Assembly: GCA_934541115.1 (NCBI GenBank)
Contig: CAKTDF010000004.1
Span: 40,284 to 104,283 of the forward strand
DNA: 64,000 bases
Direction: 5' to 3'
Source: an uncultured Eubacteriales bacterium
GTDB taxonomy: Bacteria; Bacillota; Clostridia; Oscillospirales; Acutalibacteraceae
Shown: piece after piece, positions 58,468-64,000 of the stretch
Layout of the letters: every line of letters starts with the position of its first letter
Position numbering within the stretch: the stretch's first letter is position 1
Notes under the pieces: generated by a model
Seen by the model: the letters and a program-made list of their open reading frames with translations, nothing else
The model's database searches: none
What the model was told of the DNA's origin: nothing
Position numbers and translations under genes: made by a program

Positions 58468-59248
58468 AATTGCGATAGTCACCGGGGCAAGCAGCGGAAT
58501 CGGTTTTGCGTGCGCCGAAAAGCTTTCGCAGGACGGATACAAGGTCTATTCTTTCAGCCGCAGCGGCAAGAGCGAGAACGCCGTGAAAGGTATTTCATGC
58601 GATGTGACAGATGAAAAGCAGGTTGAGGAAGCTTTTAAAACCGTTTTTGAAAATGAGGGCAGGATAGACCTGCTTGTCAATAACGCCGGGTTTGGTATTT
58701 CCGGCGCAGTGGAATTCACAGAGCTTTCACAGGCAAAAAAGCAGTTTGACGTCAACTTTTTCGGCTGCTTTGTCTGTTGCAAAGCTGTCTGCAAATATAT
58801 GAGAAAAAACGGCGGAGGAAGAATAGTTAATATCAGCTCAATGGCAGCTCCGCTTTCAATTCCGTTTCAGGCGTTTTACTCCGCCTCCAAAAGTGCGGTC
58901 AACTCACTGACCCTTGCGCTTGCCAACGAGCTGCATCAGTTTAACATCAGCGTGTGCGCATTTATGCCGGGCGACGTTAAAACCGCTTTCACCGCCCAGC
59001 GCGAAAAGCAGGAGGGCGGCAAAGAGATCTACGGTGAAATAATCCAAAAGAGTATTGAACGCATGGAAAAAGACGAGCAGAACGGTATGAGTCCGGAAAA
59101 AATTGCAGACGCAGTTTGTGCTCTCGCAAAAAGAAAACACCCAAAACCGCTTTCAACAACCGGCGTTAGCTATAAATGCTTTGCCGTGCTCGCAAAAATT
59201 CTTCCTATGTCTGCGGTCAACCGCATAGTAGGACTTCTTTACAGCTGA
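58457..59248 (+). CDS. Short-chain dehydrogenase/reductase
   Basis: A 263-aa NAD(P)-dependent SDR enzyme. Seen: the cofactor-binding TGASSGIG at about residues 9-16, NNAGFG, the catalytic Ser in NISSMAA and the YSASK motif with catalytic Tyr and Lys, plus PGDVKTAF after it. The length is typical of classical SDRs. It overlaps the sugar transferase gene by 11 nt, so the two are translationally coupled; the substrate is unknown and could be a sugar or lipid intermediate. The C-terminal 60 residues are more hydrophobic and may sit at the membrane. Confidence 0.92.
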   Translation: MENKIAIVTGASSGIGFACAEKLSQDGYKVYSFSRSGKSENAVKGISCDVTDEKQVEEAFKTVFENEGRIDLLVNNAGFGISGAVEFTELSQAKKQFDVNFFGCFVCCKAVCKYMRKNGGGRIVNISSMAAPLSIPFQAFYSASKSAVNSLTLALANELHQFNISVCAFMPGDVKTAFTAQREKQEGGKEIYGEIIQKSIERMEKDEQNGMSPEKIADAVCALAKRKHPKPLSTTGVSYKCFAVLAKILPMSAVNRIVGLLYS

Positions 59249-59286
59249 ACCCGTCGGCTGCTTTGATTTGAAACGGTACCATTAGG

Positions 59287-59320
59287 CAGGATATGCGCCG
59301 CGTTTTGTGCGGCGCTGCCT
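59287..59320 (+). repeat. 26-nt repeat with hairpin, copy 2
   Basis: CAGGATATGCGCCGC then GTTTTGTGCGG, where GCGCCGC and GCGGCGC (59309-59315) form a perfect 7-bp hairpin. It is followed by TGCCTTTAAAAA. It lies 30 bp before the CPBP gene; its relative at 56955 lies before the sugar transferase gene. Confidence 0.5.
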
Positions 59321-59342
59321 TTAAAAACGGCAGGTGATATTT

Positions 59343-60401
59343 ATGTACACAAATCCTAACGGATATAACGGAAATCAGCCTCAATACGGTGCAAACAGCG
59401 GTTATTACGGCAACGTGCCGCCTTACGGTGCTCCCGACCCGTGGCAGCTTGACGCAAAAAAGCGTGAAAAAAAGGCTCTGCGCTATCAAGGACTTCTTGG
59501 CGGCGGAGCGTTGCTCTGCACAATAGGCATGGGATACATTTTCGCGTTATTTATGAGTCTGTTTGGCATTTATGAAACAAAGTATCTGAGAGATTCTCTT
59601 TTTCAATCCGGCATGGATATAATTATCGTCCTTTTTTCCATTTTGCTGCCATTTGTGATTTTTGGAAAAGCAATTCAAAAGCGTACCGGAATTGAAGACG
59701 CAACTCCTCTCGGCGCACCGCGGAAAGCAAGCTTGTTTTTGCTTGCGATTCCAGCCGGGCTTGGACTTTGCATGATTGCAAATATTGCAACAAATTATTT
59801 CATCGTTGTGGCGTCGACTTTCGGCTTTGAGCTTTCCTCGCCGGATCTTGCTATGCCCGAGGGTTTTTTAGGCGTTCTGACATCGTTTTGCCGCGTTGCG
59901 GTTGTTGCGGCTGTTGTTGAAGAACTCGCTTTCCGCGGCTTCGTCATGCAAAATCTGCGCCCGTTCGGCGATGGCTTTGCAATTGTTATGTCGGCGTTTG
60001 TTTTTGCTTTTATGCACGGCAACCTCATTCAGGCGCCTTTTGCACTCATTGTAGGCTGTGCGCTCGGATACCTTGCAATCAAGACCGATTCGCTGTGGAC
60101 GTCAATTGTTATTCATGCAATCAACAATTCAATTTCGCTCGCGGCTTCATACCTCGGTGAAAGTATGGAAGAAGAGGCGCTCACCAGGCTCGCCGCCGTG
60201 ATTATTTACGGTCTTATTATTGTAGGAATACCGTGTTTTCTTATTTTTATAAGTAAAGCGAACAAAGGTATTGCGCACAAAGGCAGAAGAACCCTGCTTT
60301 CCGGAACAGAAAAGGCCTTTGCATACCTCAGCGCACCCACAATGATAATTGTGATCATTACAATGCTTTACACAACGTCAAAATATATTGCATTGGGGTA
60401 A
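59343..60401 (+). CDS. CPBP-family intramembrane metalloprotease
   Basis: A 352-aa membrane protein of the CAAX-protease/bacteriocin-processing (CPBP) family. An Asn/Gly/Tyr-rich N-terminus (about 30 residues) is followed by about eight membrane helices. The family motifs are present: EELAFRG (E-E-x3-R), FAFMHGN (F-x3-H) and VIHAINN (H-x3-N), which bind metal in the membrane. Substrate unknown; members process peptides or act in immunity or protein modification. Start: ATG at 59343 with GGCAGGTGAT upstream. The tadA gene follows after 4 nt. Confidence 0.88.
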   Translation: MYTNPNGYNGNQPQYGANSGYYGNVPPYGAPDPWQLDAKKREKKALRYQGLLGGGALLCTIGMGYIFALFMSLFGIYETKYLRDSLFQSGMDIIIVLFSILLPFVIFGKAIQKRTGIEDATPLGAPRKASLFLLAIPAGLGLCMIANIATNYFIVVASTFGFELSSPDLAMPEGFLGVLTSFCRVAVVAAVVEELAFRGFVMQNLRPFGDGFAIVMSAFVFAFMHGNLIQAPFALIVGCALGYLAIKTDSLWTSIVIHAINNSISLAASYLGESMEEEALTRLAAVIIYGLIIVGIPCFLIFISKANKGIAHKGRRTLLSGTEKAFAYLSAPTMIIVIITMLYTTSKYIALG

Positions 60402-60405
60402 CAAA

Positions 60406-60846
60406 ATGGAAAACAGAAAATTCATGGAACGTGCCCTTGAAAAAGCAAAAGAAGCTTTTGCCGACGGAGAGATCCCCGTCGGCGCCGTTGTTGTTAAGGA
60501 CGGCAAAATCATTGGGGAGGGACGCAACCGTCGCGAAAAGTCAAAAACAGCCCTTGCCCATGCGGAGATTGAGGCGCTGCACAATGCCTCGCTCACTCTC
60601 GGAGACTGGAGGCTTTCCGGCTGTGAAATGTTCGTCACCTTGGAGCCGTGCATAATGTGCTGCGGAGCCATAATCAACGCAAGGATTGACTGCCTTGTTT
60701 TTGGTGCATATGATGAACAGGCGGGCGCGGTGATCAGCCGTGCGGAGGTGGCGGAAACCTTCGGTTCGGGAATTCGAACTGTCGGCGGATATATGGAAAA
60801 AGAATGCCGCGAGGTTCTCACGTCGTTTTTTCGCAATCTTCGGTAA
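60406..60846 (+). CDS. tadA: tRNA-specific adenosine deaminase
   Basis: A 146-aa zinc enzyme converting adenosine 34 to inosine in tRNA-Arg(ACG), allowing wobble decoding. Seen: GEIPVGAVVVKDGKIIG, the zinc/proton-shuttle motif HAEIEAL, and the zinc ligands in LEPCIMCCGAI (P-C-x2-C). The C-terminus YMEKECREVLTSFFRNLR is typical. The start at 60406 is 4 nt after the CPBP stop, with TTGGGGTAAC as a weak ribosome site; an in-frame ATG-less extension upstream is unlikely. Confidence 0.94.
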   Translation: MENRKFMERALEKAKEAFADGEIPVGAVVVKDGKIIGEGRNRREKSKTALAHAEIEALHNASLTLGDWRLSGCEMFVTLEPCIMCCGAIINARIDCLVFGAYDEQAGAVISRAEVAETFGSGIRTVGGYMEKECREVLTSFFRNLR

Positions 60847-60990
60847 AAAAAACGAAACAACTGCTTGGTCGGCAGATGACGAATATTTTATGTTGTCATT
60901 CAGCCGAAAACTTGCTGTTATCATGACGTTGATTCGTACGGTGCCGCAAATTTGATAACAATTGAGTCACAATTCAACTATTTTTACCGT

Positions 60991-61027
60991 AACTGTCGAT
61001 TATCACCAAATCGGCAGTTCATTTTTT
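60991..61027 (+). terminator. Terminator after tadA
   Basis: 11-bp stem AACTGTCGATT (60991-61001) / AATCGGCAGTT (61009-61019, one G-U pair), loop ATCACCA, tail CATTTTTT. It lies 145 bp past tadA; nothing else is seen in that gap. Confidence 0.8.
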
Positions 61028-61059
61028 GGGCACTTTTATTGTTTTTAATTCTTTTTCTC

Positions 61060-61088
61060 TTGACATTTGTCGCTTAAGGTGCTATATT
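61060..61088 (+). promoter_or_regulatory. SigA-type promoter of the MarR/giant-paralogue operon
   Basis: TTGACA (61060-61065), 17-nt spacer, TATATT (61083-61088). Predicted start near 61095, leader about 56 nt. Confidence 0.8.
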
Positions 61089-61090
61089 AC

Positions 61091-61124
61091 TTAACACTGT
61101 GAAGCTTTTATTTAACAGTATTAA
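61091..61124. promoter_or_regulatory. Inverted repeat, candidate MarR operator
   Basis: TTAACACTGT (61091-61100) and ACAGTATTAA (61115-61124) form an inverted repeat matching at 9 of 10 positions with a 14-nt spacer, beginning right after the -10 box and covering the start site. Confidence 0.6.
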
Positions 61125-61150
61125 CTATTTTTTGAAAAGGAGGGAAAGTT

Positions 61151-61642
61151 TTGAACAGGAACGATCTTCTTGACAACATTATTTCAACCTTTGCGATGAT
61201 CAACCGCGACGGTGCGTTTCAGTCGCTTCAAAAAAAGCTCAAGGGCGAAAATGTTCTCCTTGCCCGCCTTTTTGAAGCCGGCGGAAAAAGCACTCCCGGC
61301 GCTCTTGCGGAGCTGCTTGACATCACGGCGTCGCGCGTGACGGCGATTATCCACGCGCTTGAAAACAAAGAGATGGTCTCGCGTGTTTCAAACGGAGCTG
61401 ACCGAAGAAAGGTCACTGTTGAAATTACGGAAAAAGGCAAAAAAGCCGTTGAAGGTCTCAGAAACGAGGCGCTGCACCGTTCTCAGGTCATTATGGACAA
61501 AATAGGAGAAAGTGATACACACGAATTCCTGCGCATAATGAATAAGATAATAGAAATTGAAAAAAGCGGCTGTGAGGAGGAAAAAAAGGAAAAACACTCC
61601 GATCCACAGCCGGAGAAAGAAGAGGTGAACAAAATTGAGTAA
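61151..61642 (+). CDS. MarR-family transcriptional regulator
   Basis: A 163-aa regulator with a winged helix-turn-helix: STPGALAELLDITASRVTAIIHALENKEMVSRVSNGADRRKVTVEITEKG, where the D-R-R-K-V wing is the MarR signature. Helices at both ends form the dimer interface; the last 25 residues are Glu/Lys-rich and probably disordered. Start: TTG at 61151 after AAGGAGGG. An inverted repeat over its own promoter suggests autoregulation. Its last codons overlap the TTG start of the giant-paralogue gene, so regulator and giant protein are on one transcript. Confidence 0.88.
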   Translation: MNRNDLLDNIISTFAMINRDGAFQSLQKKLKGENVLLARLFEAGGKSTPGALAELLDITASRVTAIIHALENKEMVSRVSNGADRRKVTVEITEKGKKAVEGLRNEALHRSQVIMDKIGESDTHEFLRIMNKIIEIEKSGCEEEKKEKHSDPQPEKEEVNKIE

Positions 61643-64000
61643 AAAAGCAAAAAGTCTGTTCTGCATTTTGCTTTCGCTTTGCATGGCGCTTTCGGTCTGT
61701 CTGCCCGGCTTTGCCGCAGTCAGTTATCCGAGCGGCGTTACAAACGAAAGCGCGCAAAAGGCGGCAGAGGGCACGGATAAGCTGATTGAAAACGCAGCGG
61801 TGTCTTTTAAAGGCAAATCACTGCGCAGTCTTGTTCTTCCGGAGCTTTTCAGCGATGAAACGCTGTCGGCTCTTTTGACCGGTATTTACTCAAAGCTTGA
61901 AGAAAGCGGCAAGTCGCTTTCAAGGCTCGGAATCGACATTACACCTGCGGGGGTTGCAAACGGACTTGCCAATTATCCGTCCGTTGCAAAAACGCTCAAA
62001 AATGCCTCCTCGTGGTCGGGTCTTGACCTGAGCGCGGCGAGCTGGGGCGTTGGAGATAAGTACGACTTTTCGGCAGCTGTTTCGGCAATGCTCTCACCGT
62101 TCAACGATGTTCTTTACACCGTTTTGTGCAGCGGCTCATATAAGGCGGGTCTGTTCACATTCAAAGGCTCAAACGGTTATGAGACGGGTCTTGTTGCCAT
62201 GCTTTGCGCTCTCGGCTGCTCATGGTATGAAGAACCGGCAACGTTTTATGCCGAGGCAGCGGAAAACAGAGCCATGATGATCTATAACATCGTGCTGTCG
62301 CTGTTTTCACTGCTTGAAGATGTGCTTGACGCTCCGGCGGTGAAGCTTTCGGATACTCTACCCAACCTTGCCCATTACATCAAGGACGGCGGACTCGAAT
62401 ATTCGGTCAATGAGCTGCTTAAGCCGTTCTCACTTCATATCGGCAACATTGTCTCGCTTTTCAGCGGCTCTCAGATGCTCAGCCTGCTGATGTTCCTGCA
62501 AGACAATCAAAAGTACACAACCAACTTCAGCGAAAACATAAACACCGTTTTGGCAGACATGACCGCAAACTCGGGCTTGAAGCTTGCGGAAATTGACCTT
62601 GATACACTCAAAAGCTGCGGAACGGAAAAGGACGGTTACATTGAAGCTGACATAGGAGCAAGCTTTACAACGCTTTCACGTTGGCTGATCGATACCGCAA
62701 AGCTCAATGAGGATAAGCTGACTGAGACTCTTTCTCAGGAAAAGGATATGAAAGATTATCTTCCGGCTGTTAAAAATCTCCTCAAAAAGGACACCGACGA
62801 GCTGTTTTCAATGCTCGTTTCGCTCCTGACTGCCAAAAAGGGCACAGAGCTTGACTATGAATGGACGCAAAAAGAATTTACCGCAACCTCTGTCAGCTAT
62901 ACGGAAAACCTCGGACAGGAAAAGTATCAAAGGGTTCTTGACGGAATCGATGACGTTATAAATGAATTTCTCGTTGAGTTTGGCGACGGAAAGAGTCTTA
63001 AATCAACGCTCAAAAGCACCGTTTATTCCGGCACAACGCTTGCCGCGCTTACAAAGGGGCTGTACGGTCAGCTTGACGATGAAAAAACAAAGGAGGCTGT
63101 TTCTGCTCTCGGAATCAGCGTCAGTCCTTACGGCGTCTCGCGCGCGTTGAGAAACCGCGGCTTTTCTTCTGCGGCGAACTATCTTTCAGCCTGCAGCAAG
63201 TGGTCGAATGTCAAGGAAAGCAGCCTTGCAGCTTGTTTTGATATAGGAAAAAGAGACGGCTTTGAAAAAGCGCTCGTTGCCATGCTTTCACCGCTTGAAT
63301 CCGTTTTTGAGGTGTTCTTTGCAAACGGAACACTGAAGGTTCTTGATTCGGTGAATATTCCCGGAACAAACGGTTATAACACGGCGGTTATTCCGCTGCT
63401 TGAAGCGCTCGGCTGCCCGAAAAAGAACATTTTAACCTATAAGGAATATGTCAAATGCAAGGGCAGTGACAAAATTATCAGCGCGGTAACAACTCCGGTT
63501 CTTGACCTTGTTGATAAAATTTGCAAAAAGCCGGTATACACGCTTTGCGAAATTTTGCCTAATGCAATTTACTTCATTTCAAACGGCTCGCTTTCACAGT
63601 GCCTTGAAAATCTTCTCAGCTCTGTAACAAAGCTGCTTGACTCGGCGGGCTTGAAGCTTTCCGATCTCGGTCTTGACATTGACAAACTCAAAAAAACGGA
63701 TATCCTTGCCGAGGTCTCAAAAAAGCTTCCCGAAATGGCAAAGGATTCCCTTGTTTTGCCGGAGCCTGACCTTAAGTCTCTTGCCGGAATCGGCACACTC
63801 ACCGAGGTTCAGAGCAAACGCACATACTCCGGTTCTGCGGCAAGGGTATACGCCGTTGAGTCAGACAAGACTGCGGTTCTCATTACCTTGTTGAGATACT
63901 TTGTCGGTGCGGTAAAAGACCCGAAGAACAGCGACACGCTCAACAACATGATGGCTCCTAAAGAGGGACAGGAAAACAATATGTTTGCGCAGTACTCCTC
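61635..64000 (+). CDS. Giant helical-repeat protein, second family member (3' truncated by window edge)
   Basis: An open frame runs from TTG at 61635 to the window end (788 codons visible) with no stop. GAGGTGA at 61622-61628 sits six bases before the TTG, and a signal peptide follows (MSKKAKSLFCILLSLCMALSVCLPGFA), which together support the start. The mature part is the same helical repeat as the 9,828-aa protein: the G-x-N-G-Y signature is at 62166 and 63363 (1,197 nt apart), followed by D-A-P-A-V-K-L-S-D-T-L-P-N-L-A-H-Y-I and K-P-V-Y-T-L-C-E-I-L-P-N-A-I-Y-F-I. The long N-terminal region of the larger protein is missing, so repeats start almost at once, and the units are shorter. It overlaps the MarR gene by 8 nt. 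Total length and C-terminus are unknown. Confidence 0.85.
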   Translation, partial: MSKKAKSLFCILLSLCMALSVCLPGFAAVSYPSGVTNESAQKAAEGTDKLIENAAVSFKGKSLRSLVLPELFSDETLSALLTGIYSKLEESGKSLSRLGIDITPAGVANGLANYPSVAKTLKNASSWSGLDLSAASWGVGDKYDFSAAVSAMLSPFNDVLYTVLCSGSYKAGLFTFKGSNGYETGLVAMLCALGCSWYEEPATFYAEAAENRAMMIYNIVLSLFSLLEDVLDAPAVKLSDTLPNLAHYIKDGGLEYSVNELLKPFSLHIGNIVSLFSGSQMLSLLMFLQDNQKYTTNFSENINTVLADMTANSGLKLAEIDLDTLKSCGTEKDGYIEADIGASFTTLSRWLIDTAKLNEDKLTETLSQEKDMKDYLPAVKNLLKKDTDELFSMLVSLLTAKKGTELDYEWTQKEFTATSVSYTENLGQEKYQRVLDGIDDVINEFLVEFGDGKSLKSTLKSTVYSGTTLAALTKGLYGQLDDEKTKEAVSALGISVSPYGVSRALRNRGFSSAANYLSACSKWSNVKESSLAACFDIGKRDGFEKALVAMLSPLESVFEVFFANGTLKVLDSVNIPGTNGYNTAVIPLLEALGCPKKNILTYKEYVKCKGSDKIISAVTTPVLDLVDKICKKPVYTLCEILPNAIYFISNGSLSQCLENLLSSVTKLLDSAGLKLSDLGLDIDKLKKTDILAEVSKKLPEMAKDSLVLPEPDLKSLAGIGTLTEVQSKRTYSGSAARVYAVESDKTAVLITLLRYFVGAVKDPKNSDTLNNMMAPKEGQENNMFAQYS

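Overview
This 64 kb window looks like the chromosome of an anaerobic, uncultured gut-type Clostridia, probably Oscillospirales-like. That placement is inferred from gene content; no rRNA or marker gene is present. The supporting signs are a four-subunit ferredoxin-linked 2-oxoacid oxidoreductase, an Rrf2-NifS-NifU cluster, a split transketolase, a DivIVA-like protein, strong AGGAGG ribosome sites, several TTG/GTG starts, and very large secreted repeat proteins. No tRNA, rRNA, CRISPR array or transposase was seen.

Left part (1-11.8 kb): the end of a split transketolase with an SCP2-like protein behind it; a membrane-protein gene broken by frameshifts; a leftward divIVA-like operon whose second product resembles a signal peptidase without its catalytic serine; a leftward 2-oxoacid:ferredoxin oxidoreductase operon (delta-alpha-beta-gamma) divergent from a TetR-type regulator, with two interleaved promoters that each carry a palindrome; a DUF2804-like protein; and the Fe-S cluster operon (Rrf2 regulator, cysteine desulfurase, NifU-type scaffold).

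Centre (11.8-49.6 kb): two secreted giant proteins, each with its own consensus promoter, a leader of about 150 nt and a terminator. The first (2,346 aa) carries InlB/Flg_new-type repeats, Cys-x-x-Cys ribbon repeats and a Cys-rich C-terminal tail. The second is one uninterrupted gene of 29.5 kb encoding 9,828 aa, roughly 1 MDa. It has a signal peptide and 14 copies of a large helical unit. In the C-terminal half the units alternate between two classes, giving a higher-order period of about 3 kb. The gaps flanking the first giant hold REP-like palindromes and 7-bp tandem repeats.

Right part (49.6-64 kb): GDPD-like, nitroreductase and MGMT-like genes, argH, an AT-rich type II restriction-modification pair, an FAD oxidoreductase, a polyprenyl-phosphate sugar transferase with an SDR enzyme, a CPBP protease, tadA, and a MarR regulator. 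The MarR gene overlaps the TTG-started beginning of a second member of the giant helical-repeat family, which runs off the right edge. The window therefore holds two members of an apparently undescribed family of giant secreted repeat proteins, one of them in an operon with a regulator. This is the strongest candidate here for a new system. Its function cannot be read from sequence; a surface, matrix or adhesion role is only a guess.
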